A stretch of 64,000 nt of DNA. Source: JAWLDV01 sp046537975 (GTDB lineage: Bacteria > Desulfobacterota > Desulfobulbia > Desulfobulbales > SURF-16). This document shows, in pieces, positions 17,568-25,151 of the stretch; within the stretch, counting starts at the first letter, position 1; the number at the start of each line of letters is the position of its first letter. The DNA is taken from the NCBI GenBank assembly GCA_046537975.1, contig JBKHJR010000001.1, positions 62,001 to 126,000 on the forward strand, read 5' to 3'. The notes under the pieces were generated by a model. It had not been told where the DNA came from and did no database searches. It worked only from the letters and a program-made list of their open reading frames with translations. The translations under genes and the position numbers were made by a program.

Positions 17568-18896
17568 ATGATCAGCCGCATAGAACTGAAAAATTTCATG
17601 TCCCATCCCCATACTGTGATTGAACCGGCCGAGGGACTCACGGTATTGGTGGGCGACAACAACACCGGCAAATCCGCGGTGATCAATGCCCTCCAGGTGT
17701 TGTGCGCCAATCTCTCCGGCGACTACATGGTTCGGCACGGGGCAAAGGAGTGCCTGGTCCGGGTGGAGACCGGTGAGGGGCACGAACTGGAGTGGCGGAG
17801 AAAGGGTAAGGTGGTCAGTTACAGGATTAACGGCCGGGATATCCACAGGCTGGGGGGCGCGGTTCCGGAAGATCTTCACGACCTGTTGCGACTCCCCCGA
17901 GTGGAAGCGGAAAACGAGACCTTTGATATTCATTTCGGTGAACAGAAGGACCCCATATTTCTGCTGAACACCTCTCCGGGCAAACGGGCCGCCTTTTTCG
18001 CCTCCTCTTCGGACACCATAAAGCTCATTGAGATGCAGGGCCTTCATAAAAGGCGGGTTCAGGATGCTAAGGGCCGGGAGGGCAGACTGGTCAGGGAAGA
18101 GGAACGCTATAAAAAAAGGCTGGAGAAGCTGGCTCCGGTGGAGGTTATAAATGACAGGCTGAACACCCTGGAAGCTGATTACAAGGCCCTTGACCAGCGT
18201 CTTGCCGGGATCGCTGAACTCGGGCGGATAATCGGGGATCTGGCCGGGGCGGGACAACAGGTCAGGCGTTGGCAGGATGTGTTGGGGACAATCGAGGGGC
18301 TTCCTCAGCCCCCGGTTCTGGAAGACAGCGTCTCTTTGGCCGAGACTCTAAGGAAGATGGAAAAAATCAGGATAAGTATCCTGCATAGAAAGGAGCAGAG
18401 CAGGATTCTCAGCAGTCTGACCGGGCCACCGGAAATATTTGATACACCCGGTCTGAGAGACATGCTCGTCAGGCTCCGGAAATACAGTCTTGAGATCAGC
18501 CGGGAAGAGGAGCGGACCTCTGTTCTTGAAAACTGCCCCCAGCCTCCGGTAATGGAGGATCCTGGTGCTTTAAGTGAGTTAATTAGAAAAATGGCCGAGG
18601 CCGGACAGGAGGTCAGGTCCCAGGCGGAGGTCGAATCCTGTCTTTCCGTTCTGGAACAGCCCCCGGAACTGTTTGATGTTTCGGGACTCAGGGATTATCT
18701 GGCCATAAGGGACAAGGCGGAAAAGGACAGGCGGAACCGGCAGGCCGAGTTTGCAAAGGCAAAGCAGGAAGTTAAGCAGGCGGAGAAGGATTTCCGGGAG
18801 TTTATCGACCGCACCGGGATCTGTCCCACCTGCGGTCAGGATATGGATTTTAACAGGCTGTTGAGCACGGTTATCCCGGAAGGAGAACAGTCATGA
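17568..18896 (+). CDS. Split Rad50/SbcC-like ATPase, N-terminal half with CxxC hook
   Basis: This 442-residue protein begins like Rad50/SbcC/RecF ATPases: ISRIELKNFMSH, then Walker A GDNNTGKS at 29-36. It lacks the signature and Walker B motifs, which lie on the fourth gene of the operon. Residues 160-215 are coiled-coil-like. Residues 245-400 are four tandem 39-residue repeats, each opening with a Pro-Pro pair (248, 287, 326, 365) in place of a continuous coiled coil. The C-terminus carries CPTCGQ (Cys419, Cys422), a candidate zinc hook. The family is known for tethering and processing DNA ends with Mre11. The stop overlaps the nuclease gene start (ATGA). I infer that it pairs with the 20140-20787 product to complete the ATP sites. 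Confidence 0.85.
   Translation: MISRIELKNFMSHPHTVIEPAEGLTVLVGDNNTGKSAVINALQVLCANLSGDYMVRHGAKECLVRVETGEGHELEWRRKGKVVSYRINGRDIHRLGGAVPEDLHDLLRLPRVEAENETFDIHFGEQKDPIFLLNTSPGKRAAFFASSSDTIKLIEMQGLHKRRVQDAKGREGRLVREEERYKKRLEKLAPVEVINDRLNTLEADYKALDQRLAGIAELGRIIGDLAGAGQQVRRWQDVLGTIEGLPQPPVLEDSVSLAETLRKMEKIRISILHRKEQSRILSSLTGPPEIFDTPGLRDMLVRLRKYSLEISREEERTSVLENCPQPPVMEDPGALSELIRKMAEAGQEVRSQAEVESCLSVLEQPPELFDVSGLRDYLAIRDKAEKDRRNRQAEFAKAKQEVKQAEKDFREFIDRTGICPTCGQDMDFNRLLSTVIPEGEQS
18300..18767 (+). repeat. Four tandem 39-codon repeats in the Rad50-like N-half
   Basis: The repeats span residues 245-283, 284-322, 323-361 and 362-400. They share a PP pair at the fourth and fifth positions, an acidic residue near position nine and Leu near position 13. 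Repeats 1 and 3 (QPPVLED, QPPVMED, RKM) resemble each other, as do 2 and 4 (PPEIFD, PPELFD, GLRD), so a 78-residue pair was probably duplicated. A weaker fifth copy may occupy residues 206-244. Each unit is about one long helix and a turn, suggesting an up-and-down helical stack. Confidence 0.85.
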
Positions 18897-19852
18897 AGGA
18901 GATTTTTACCAGCGATGACTATCAGGGACTCCTGGCCATCGGCGATCCTCATTTAGAAGGAAGGGTCCCCGGTTTCCGCCGGGACGACTATCCCGGGGTG
19001 ATTCTGGAGAAACTGCGCTGGGCCCTGGATTATGCCCGACAGGAAAATCTTTTGCCTCTTCTTTTGGGAGATATCTTTCATCTGCCCAGGAACAATCCCA
19101 ATTGGCTGCTGGTCAAAGTTATTCAGCTTCTCAACCGGGAGATTGTGGGTATTTACGGTAATCATGATGTCCATGAGAACCGGATAGGCCAGGACGACAG
19201 CATTAGCGTGGTTGCGGAGTCCGGTCGGATAATCCTGCTGGATACCGAGACCGTGGTCAAGACCAGGATCAGGAACCGGGAAGTGATTATCGGAGGCACG
19301 CCTTGGGGATGTAAACTGCCCGATGGTCTGGATCTTTCCGGTAGTAGGGATAGCGGACCTTCGGTGATCTGGCTCTGTCATCACGATCTCAAGGTCCCGG
19401 GCTATGAAGAACAGGGCTATATCCGGCCCCGGGAGCTGTCCGGAATAGATCTGGTGGTCAACGGCCACATCCATCGTCATCTGGAAGAAGTTCGCAAGGG
19501 AGAGACCCTCTGGCTGACCCCGGGCAGCATCAGCCGGCGGGCCAGAAGTGATGCCGCCCGGAGCCACCGGCCTTCGGTCCTGCTCCTTGAACCCGGTGAG
19601 GATGACTGGTCTTATAAACGGCTGGAGGTGCCCCACCGTCCTTTTGAGGAGGTCTTTTATGACGCGGTGCTTGAAGAGGATAGTGAGGAAGAGGGTTCGG
19701 CCTTTGTGGCCGGCCTGGCTGAGCTTCAGGCCAGGAAAACCGAGACCGGGGCAGGACTGAAAAACTTTCTGGAAAAGAATTTGAGCCGATTTGATGAAGA
19801 TATTGCCGGTGAAGTACTCCGGCTGGCAGAGGAGGTTACGGATAATGACTGA
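18893..19852 (+). CDS. Mre11/SbcD-like metallophosphoesterase
   Basis: The 319-residue calcineurin-like nuclease shows all five phosphoesterase motifs: GDPHL (Asp18, His20), LGDIFH (Asp60), GNHDVHE (Asn90, His91), CHHD, and GHIHRH. A capping region and an acidic, helical C-terminal tail (~250-319) follow, the part that in Mre11/SbcD binds the Rad50 coiled coil. The family nicks and resects DNA ends with manganese. It lies second in a four-gene operon, its ATG overlapping the stop of the Rad50 N-half, and its own stop overlapping the start of the small coiled-coil gene. It is shorter than E. coli SbcD (400) but complete in motifs. Confidence 0.88.
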   Translation: MKEIFTSDDYQGLLAIGDPHLEGRVPGFRRDDYPGVILEKLRWALDYARQENLLPLLLGDIFHLPRNNPNWLLVKVIQLLNREIVGIYGNHDVHENRIGQDDSISVVAESGRIILLDTETVVKTRIRNREVIIGGTPWGCKLPDGLDLSGSRDSGPSVIWLCHHDLKVPGYEEQGYIRPRELSGIDLVVNGHIHRHLEEVRKGETLWLTPGSISRRARSDAARSHRPSVLLLEPGEDDWSYKRLEVPHRPFEEVFYDAVLEEDSEEEGSAFVAGLAELQARKTETGAGLKNFLEKNLSRFDEDIAGEVLRLAEEVTDND

Positions 19853-20150
19853 ACAGGAGAGCAGCAGAGAAACCATTGAGCAGCTCACCAAACGCTATCA
19901 GAATCTGGATAAAAGGAAGACCACGGCCGAGGCTAACCTGGAAACCGCCGGTAGCCGTCTGGAAGAGCTCAAGAAAGAGGCTCGGGAAAAATACGGCACC
20001 GACGATCTGGAAGAGTTAAGAAAAAAACTTTCCGAGATGGAAACGGAAAACGAGAGAAAGAGGGCCGAGTATCAGGAGTCCCTGGACCGGATCGAAAAGG
20101 ATCTGGAAGAGGTGGAAAAGAAGTATAAGACGGAAGACAATGGAAGCTGA
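19845..20150 (+). CDS. Small coiled-coil component of the split Rad50 operon
   Basis: The 101-residue protein is almost wholly charged coiled coil (two heptad-rich segments, about residues 8-50 and 53-95, broken near KYGTDDLEEL). It has no cysteine and no enzymatic motif. The ATG at 19845 overlaps the nuclease stop, and its own end overlaps the start of the C-half gene by 11 bases, so it is tightly coupled to both. Its position, between nuclease and C-half, suggests it supplies the returning strand of a coiled coil or bridges the halves. That is inference, as no homologue was recognised. Confidence 0.75.
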   Translation: MTEQESSRETIEQLTKRYQNLDKRKTTAEANLETAGSRLEELKKEAREKYGTDDLEELRKKLSEMETENERKRAEYQESLDRIEKDLEEVEKKYKTEDNGS

Positions 20151-20787
20151 AAAGTCCATCAGATCTCCGCAGGAGTCCAGAAACCGGCAGACCAAGTTGG
20201 CCGCCTTCAAGGAGCAGAATGAAAGGGATCTGGCTGCAGTCCGCTCAGAACTTGAAGAGATCCGGAAGTACCTGTCCCTGTCGGAGCGGGTAACCGAGGC
20301 CCTGGACAGCCTGAGCCAGCAGCTTTTCCGCGAGCTTCTGGACGTGATTGAACACAAGCTGACCATTGCCCTGCAGGAGGTGCTGGAGCAGCCCATTGCC
20401 CTGAAGTCCGGGGTGGACTGGAAGCGGAACGCGGCCAGTGTGGATTTCTGGATTGAGAGGGACGGCAACAGGGAAGATATCATGAAGGGGCAGGGCGGAT
20501 CAGTGGCCAACATCCTGTCCGTGGGCCTGCGCCTCTTTGCCCTGACTACCCTGGATGAAAGCCGGCACCGGCGGTTTCTGGTCCTGGATGAACAGGACTG
20601 CTGGCTCCACCCTGATCTGGTCCCTCCCCTGGTCAAGATCATCCATGAGGCAGGCCGGGCCTTGAATTTCCAGATCCTGATGGTCTCGCATCATAACCCG
20701 GATCTTTTCAGGGGGTATGCTGACCGGGTCTACCGCCTGGTTCCCCAGGGTGGGGATGGAGTAAAGCTGACCCTGGAGGATGATTGA
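20140..20787 (+). CDS. Split Rad50/SbcC-like ATPase, C-terminal half
   Basis: The 215-residue product holds the motifs missing from the 17568-18896 protein: an ABC-type signature GQGGSVANIL (117-126), Walker B FLVLDEQD (146-153, with Asp150 and Glu151), and a switch histidine in MVSHH (184-185). Residues 15-80 are coiled coil. It has no Walker A and cannot bind ATP alone. Rad50 and SbcC normally carry both halves on one chain of 800-1300 residues, so the division into two genes is unusual. It ends five bases before the convergent purA stop. Confidence 0.85.
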   Translation: MEAEKSIRSPQESRNRQTKLAAFKEQNERDLAAVRSELEEIRKYLSLSERVTEALDSLSQQLFRELLDVIEHKLTIALQEVLEQPIALKSGVDWKRNAASVDFWIERDGNREDIMKGQGGSVANILSVGLRLFALTTLDESRHRRFLVLDEQDCWLHPDLVPPLVKIIHEAGRALNFQILMVSHHNPDLFRGYADRVYRLVPQGGDGVKLTLEDD

Positions 20788-20792
20788 TTCAG

Positions 20793-22091
20793 TTACTTCT
20801 CAAAAGGATTTTTAAGAAGAATGGTCTCTTCCCGGCCCGGTCCCACGGAGATTATCTCCACAGGGGTCTGATTAAAGTCTTCTATCCTTTTGATATAGTC
20901 CCGGGTCTGGGCCGGCAGGTCTTCCAGGGCCCGGACCGCCGTGATATCTTCCCGCCAGCCTGGCATCTCTTCGTAGACAGGCTTAAGTTTTTCAGTGGTC
21001 CGGATGCTTCCGGGCATGGCATGATAGGACCTGCCTTCGGCTTCGTAGGAAGTGGAGATTTTGATGTTTTTCTGACCGCTTAAGACGTCGAGTTTGGTGA
21101 GGGCCAGGCCGGTTATGGAGTTCAGACGGACAGCTTCCCGGGCCAGAACACCATCCAGCCAGCCGCAGCGTCTTTTTCTGCCGGTTGTGGCACCGAATTC
21201 ACCACCTTTTTTCTGGAGTTCTTCGCCGGTGGCGTCAAAAAGTTCGGTGGGAAAAGGACCTTCTCCCACACGGGTGGTGTAGGATTTGAGAATGCCTATC
21301 ACTGAATCGATATAAGCCGGACCGAAGCCCGAGCCGGTACAGGCATTGCCGGCCACCACGTTGGAGGAGGTAACAAAGGGATAGGTGCCGTGGTCGATGT
21401 CGAGCTGGGTGCCCTGGGCTCCTTCAAAGAGGATGTCCTTACCTGCCTTGCGGCCTTCGTCCAGTTTGACCGAGACATTGTTGATAAAGGGGGCCAGTTT
21501 TTCCCGGTAGTCCTGGAATTCTGCGTAGATGTCGTCAAAAGAGAGGGGGTCGCCTTTGTACTCACCGGTTATGATCCGGTTTTTACATTCTATATTTTCC
21601 CGGAGTCTGTCCCGGAAAAGTTCGTCGTCCAGGAGATCCCCGGCCTTTATGCCGCAGCGCAAGATCTTGTCACCGTAGCAGGGACCGATCCCCCGGCCGG
21701 TGGTGCCGATTTTAGTCCCTTTCTTTTTGGCCGCTTCACTGCCCTGGTCGAGTATCTTATGGTACGGCATGATTAAATGGGTTCTTTCGCTGATCATTAA
21801 GCGCTTGGGGGTGACGGGAAGGCCGGTTGTATTCAGTTCAGCCATTTCCTCAATGAGTACAGCCGGATCCAGAACCACGCCGTTGCCGATAAAGCACTGT
21901 TTGTCCTCGTAAAGTATACCGGAAGGAATCAGGTGGAAGATGTGCTGTTTTCCGTCAACCACCAGGGTATGGCCGGCATTGTTGCCGCCCTGGAACCTGA
22001 CGATATAATCAGCGTGAGCTGTAAGCAGATCAACGATTTTCCCCTTGCCCTCATCACCCCACTGGGTGCCTACTACCACAACATTAGCCAT
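20793..22091 (-). CDS. purA: Adenylosuccinate synthetase
   Basis: This full-length 432-residue PurA converts IMP, aspartate and GTP to adenylosuccinate in AMP synthesis. Signature segments are present: GTQWGDEGKGKIVD near the N-terminus, QGGNNAGHT, the GRGIGPCY loop, FEGAQGTQLDIDHGTYPFVTSSN, and TTGRKRRCGW near the nucleotide site. The start ATG is the natural one for the family (MANVVVVG). It is convergent with the split-Rad50 operon and divergent from the tat genes, and no other purine gene is nearby. Confidence 0.97.
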   Translation of the reverse strand: MANVVVVGTQWGDEGKGKIVDLLTAHADYIVRFQGGNNAGHTLVVDGKQHIFHLIPSGILYEDKQCFIGNGVVLDPAVLIEEMAELNTTGLPVTPKRLMISERTHLIMPYHKILDQGSEAAKKKGTKIGTTGRGIGPCYGDKILRCGIKAGDLLDDELFRDRLRENIECKNRIITGEYKGDPLSFDDIYAEFQDYREKLAPFINNVSVKLDEGRKAGKDILFEGAQGTQLDIDHGTYPFVTSSNVVAGNACTGSGFGPAYIDSVIGILKSYTTRVGEGPFPTELFDATGEELQKKGGEFGATTGRKRRCGWLDGVLAREAVRLNSITGLALTKLDVLSGQKNIKISTSYEAEGRSYHAMPGSIRTTEKLKPVYEEMPGWREDITAVRALEDLPAQTRDYIKRIEDFNQTPVEIISVGPGREETILLKNPFEK

Positions 22092-22233
22092 GAAATCGCT
22101 CCGGGTTTGTTTTTGCTTTGGTGTTAATTTTTGAAAATCTTGTCAGTTTTTTCCGCTGGAATTTAATGTGCTGAGATAAAGCAGCAGTACTTTAGCCAAA
22201 GAAGCCGGAAAAGTCAATGAGCAGGCATCTTCC

Positions 22234-22262
22234 TTGACACTAAAAGGTTAATGAAGTATTCA
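22234..22262 (+). promoter_or_regulatory. Possible sigma-70 promoter for tatB-tatC
   Basis: A perfect TTGACA at 22234-22239 is followed, 17 bases on, by TATTCA at 22257-22262. The -10 box is poor (three of six). It lies between divergent purA and tatB, about 110 bases before tatB. Confidence 0.3.
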
Positions 22263-22333
22263 GTTAATTATTACGCCGTAAGCGTACCCTCAAGCAAAAT
22301 TAATCGCAGAGTATTCTGTTTTTTGTCAACCCT

Positions 22334-22349
22334 CCCCGCCTGTGCGGGG
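22334..22349. repeat. GC-rich hairpin upstream of tatB
   Basis: CCCCGC (22334-22339) and GCGGGG (22344-22349) form a six-bp stem with a four-base loop, 22 bases before the tatB ATG. It could affect translation initiation. It resembles the core of a type I CRISPR repeat, but only one copy exists here. Confidence 0.45.
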
Positions 22350-22371
22350 ATCATCTTAATATGTGGATAGA

Positions 22372-22719
22372 ATGTTAGGTATCGGCCTGCCTGAACTTAT
22401 AGTAATTCTGGGGATCGCCTTAATTGTAGTGGGCCCGGAAAAACTGCCCGAGCTTGCCAGGTCCCTGGCCAAGCAGATGGTCCAGCTTAAAAAGACGGCT
22501 GAAGAAATTAAGGAGAGCCTGAATGAAGAGATGGAAGATCAGGATTCCCACCAGCCTGAAGAAGATATTGTCAAACTGCCTTCCGAGACTTTTGAAGAGT
22601 CCGAAGTAGATGACGATGAAGAGTCCGGCGCTGAGGCGGCTTCCACCGAGTCCATGGCCTCCTCTGAAGCCGCAACCTCTGAGGAACCAGACAGCAAGAC
22701 CGATGCCTCTTCTTCCTGA
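22372..22719 (+). CDS. tatB: Sec-independent translocase protein TatB (TatA/B family)
   Basis: The 115-residue protein has the Tat A/B layout: one membrane helix starting MLGIGLPELIVILGIALIVVGP, the KLPELARSL hinge, an amphipathic helix, and a long acidic, Ser/Ala-rich disordered tail. GLPEL with the Glu in the membrane and the long tail favour TatB over TatA. The ATG at 22372 gives the canonical M-L-G-I-G start, and a GTG at 22363 is less likely. Its end overlaps tatC by 17 bases. At least one Tat substrate is encoded in the window, the iron-sulphur subunit at 30742. Confidence 0.88.
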   Translation: MLGIGLPELIVILGIALIVVGPEKLPELARSLAKQMVQLKKTAEEIKESLNEEMEDQDSHQPEEDIVKLPSETFEESEVDDDEESGAEAASTESMASSEAATSEEPDSKTDASSS

Positions 22720-23437
22720 GCACCTCCAGAGCCATCTCCAGGAGCTGCGGCGCAGAGTTTTAATAATTTTTGCAACCATTCTGCTCTGCGGGGCAGGGGC
22801 TTTCTTTTTTGCCAAGCCCCTGGCCCAGCTCTGCATGCTTCCTCTTTTTCAGGCCGATCCCGAGTTGGCCGGTCTGGTCTATACCCATCTAACCGAGGCC
22901 TTTATCGCCTATCTCAAGGTTTCAGTCCTGGCTGGTCTGGCTGTTGCCTTCCCCATCATTCTCTACCAGGTATGGATGTTTGTTGCTCCCGGTCTTTTCC
23001 AGGAAGAAAAGGCGGTGTTTTTCAGGATAGTGTTCTGGGGCGGGCTCCTCTTCCTTTTCGGTATTGTTTTTTCATTCGTGGCTATTATGCCGGAACTGCT
23101 TTCCTTTTTTATGGAATTCCACCGGGAGAACCTGGAGCCCAAGCTCAAGCTGGGAGCCTATCTGACCTTTGTGATCCGGACCTGTATAACTTTCGGCCTG
23201 GCCTTCGAAATTCCCTTTCTAATGGCTGCCGTCGGTAAAACCGGCCTGCTGACCCCGGTTTATTTCGTCAAACAGAGGAAGTACTTTTACCTGGCGATTC
23301 TGGTTCTCTCTTTTCTGCTCAGCGCCGGTGAAATGCTGGCGGCTGTTCTCCTGGCTGTTCCCCTTTTCGGCCTCTATGAACTGGGCATTGTTATCATGCG
23401 TTTTTTTAAGCCTTCCGGAGCTTCCAAGTCCGCCTGA
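22703..23437 (+). CDS. tatC: Sec-independent translocase protein TatC
   Basis: The 244-residue six-helix TatC begins at the ATG inside the tatB end (MPLLPEHLQSHLQELRRRV). An earlier ATG at 22610 would add an unrelated leader read from the tatB tail. Typical features are the LQELRRR N-terminal motif, the HLTEAFIAYLKVS segment, FVAPGLFQEEK, FGLAFEIP, and a final RMK-like FKPSG tail. TatC binds the twin-arginine signal peptide and, with TatB, forms the receptor complex. Confidence 0.95.
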   Translation: MPLLPEHLQSHLQELRRRVLIIFATILLCGAGAFFFAKPLAQLCMLPLFQADPELAGLVYTHLTEAFIAYLKVSVLAGLAVAFPIILYQVWMFVAPGLFQEEKAVFFRIVFWGGLLFLFGIVFSFVAIMPELLSFFMEFHRENLEPKLKLGAYLTFVIRTCITFGLAFEIPFLMAAVGKTGLLTPVYFVKQRKYFYLAILVLSFLLSAGEMLAAVLLAVPLFGLYELGIVIMRFFKPSGASKSA

Positions 23438-23541
23438 GGTCCTGTAACTCCATCCCCTGAACCTTGAACCCTTAACCTCTTTTTTCTACAATATCCTCAA
23501 GGAGAATTGCGGCTGATTGAATTCCGGGCAAGGAGGCAGGC

Positions 23542-24570
23542 ATGCTTGATATTGATGGTTCCATGGGAGAGGGTGGAGGCCAGGTCCTGCGCAGTTCTCT
23601 TACTCTGGCAGCGATTACCGGCAAGACCTTCCGTATGAAAAATATCAGGGCCGGCCGTTCCAAGCCGGGACTCAGGCCTCAGCATTTAAGAGCTGTGGAG
23701 GCAGCCGCCCAAATCTGCCGGGCCGGGGTGAACGGGGCTGAGATCGGGTCCGGCCAATTGATTTTTCGGCCGGGTCAGGTTGCCGCCGGGAACTACCATT
23801 TTGATATCGGCACAGCCGGGTCAAGTTCCCTGGTCCTGCAGACCATCCTCCTGCCCTTATCCTCTGCCGGACAAAAATCAAGGGTCACTGTCACCGGGGG
23901 TACTCATGTTCCCTGGAGTCCCTGTTTCGAATATCTGGAGCGCCACTGGTGCGTCTTTTTAGACCGGCTTGGTATTGCCGCAGGTCTCACCCTGGTGCAG
24001 GCCGGTTTTTATCCCAAAGGAGGGGGCTGTGTCCGGGCAGAGATCTATCCGATGGTCGGGCTAAAGCCTCTGACTCTCGTGGAACGGGGGAGGCTGCTTA
24101 AGATTCAGGGTTTTTCCGGCAGCGCCGATCTCCCGGACCATATCGCCGAACGCCAGCGCCGCCGGGCCTTAGACAGACTGGCAGAAAACCATCAGGTCAG
24201 TAATATCGAGATCAGCCGGATGTCTGCTTTTTCTCCGGGGACAGTCCTTTTTCTTCTGGCTGAATTTGAGAATGGACAATGCTGTTTTTTTGGGCTGGGG
24301 GAGCGGGGCAAGCCTGCGGAGCAGGTAGCTGACGAGGCGGTTGACGCCCTGGAGGATTTTCTGGCCACTGAGGCTGCCATTGATCACTACCTGGCTGACC
24401 AGCTCCTGTTGCCTTTGGCCCTGGCGGAAGGAACTTCCCGGTTGAGTACCTCAAAGATAACCACCCACCTTCTCACCAACGCCCGGGTGATCCGGATTTT
24501 TCTGCCGGTTGAGATTAAGATCCGGGGCAACTCCGGCAGACCCGGGGTGGTCGAGGTTTACCGGAGCTGA
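23542..24570 (+). CDS. rtcA: RNA 3'-terminal phosphate cyclase
   Basis: The 342-residue enzyme converts RNA 3'-phosphate ends to 2',3'-cyclic phosphate, using ATP through an adenylated histidine. Family signatures are clear: DGSMGEGGGQVLRSSLTL at residues 4-21, RAGRSKPGLRPQHL, GTAGSSSLVLQTILLPL, the FYPKGGG segment, and the C-terminal LTNARVIRIF. A strong AAGGAGG ribosome site precedes the ATG. No rtcB or rtcR is adjacent. It converges with the selenoprotein gene, separated by only 16 bases. Confidence 0.95.
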   Translation: MLDIDGSMGEGGGQVLRSSLTLAAITGKTFRMKNIRAGRSKPGLRPQHLRAVEAAAQICRAGVNGAEIGSGQLIFRPGQVAAGNYHFDIGTAGSSSLVLQTILLPLSSAGQKSRVTVTGGTHVPWSPCFEYLERHWCVFLDRLGIAAGLTLVQAGFYPKGGGCVRAEIYPMVGLKPLTLVERGRLLKIQGFSGSADLPDHIAERQRRRALDRLAENHQVSNIEISRMSAFSPGTVLFLLAEFENGQCCFFGLGERGKPAEQVADEAVDALEDFLATEAAIDHYLADQLLLPLALAEGTSRLSTSKITTHLLTNARVIRIFLPVEIKIRGNSGRPGVVEVYRS

Positions 24571-24586
24571 AATAACTCCCCCTGTT

Positions 24587-25081
24587 TTAATCGCGATGCT
24601 CTTTGTAATAACGCACCAGGGAAAGAACATTTTCTGCTCTCAGGCGGCCGATGGCCCCGGAGCTATAGCAGGCCACTTCAATCCGGCTGTCCGGTTTGAG
24701 CAGGAAGCCGGTGGCATGGAAGAATTTTTTTTCCGGCTCATAGAAGCAACCCAGGGTTTTGGTTATGGTAGCGAACTCCAGATTGCAGGCCACCGGGAAA
24801 GTAAGTTCCAGCTTGTCGACTGTCCTGCCGGCTTGGTCCTCAGAATCAATCGAGCCGGCGATCAGCTTGATGTTTTCCTGTTCAAGGTCGCTCAGGTGTT
24901 TTTGGAAGTCAGCCAACTGCTGAGCACAGAAAGGTCACCAGTGACCGCGGTAGATCAGCAGTACTGAATAGCCTCCGGAGAGGGCTTCGGGTAATTGTTT
25001 TTCCCCGTGTTTGACTGTCTGCAGCCTGAGTTCGGGGAGCCTTTCTCCGGTGTCCAGCAGGGGGTCGTTTGATCTGGCCAT
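24587..25081 (-). CDS. Peroxiredoxin-like thioredoxin-fold protein, probable selenoprotein (Sec49)
   Basis: Read from an ATG at 25081 with AGGGAGG upstream, the frame meets a TGA at 24937-24935 (codon 49) and then continues without interruption to a TAA-type end at 24587, giving 164 residues. The TGA sits in YRGHW-U-PFCAQQL, exactly where peroxiredoxin-like proteins have Trp-Cys-Pro-Phe-Cys. The rest of the chain (LEQENIKLIAGSIDS, CNLEFATITKTLGCFY) is a typical thioredoxin-fold peroxidase. A five-bp hairpin with G in the loop lies 11 bases after the TGA. I read this as selenocysteine. A nonsense mutation is the alternative, but the downstream reading frame and composition are intact. Confidence 0.85.
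24909..24923 (-). promoter_or_regulatory. SECIS-like hairpin for Sec insertion
   Basis: On the minus strand TCAGC (24923-24919) pairs with GCTGA (24913-24909) around the loop AGTTG. The loop begins 16 bases after the UGA, and its first two bases include G, both as expected for bacterial SECIS elements recognised by SelB. Confidence 0.6.
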
Positions 25082-25151
25082 AATTTCCTCCCTATGAATG
25101 AAGATGTTATAAACAGGTACCTGCATTTACTCTGTAGTAAGGCAGGTGTGA

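Noticed and set aside
22334..22349. CRISPR-repeat-like GC hairpin
   Set aside because: Only one copy, with no spacers or cas genes. It is kept only as a hairpin.
24935..25126. Reading the selenoprotein region as two short frames or a pseudogene
   Set aside because: Frame, motif (W-U-P-F-C) and hairpin fit selenocysteine better than a nonsense mutation.
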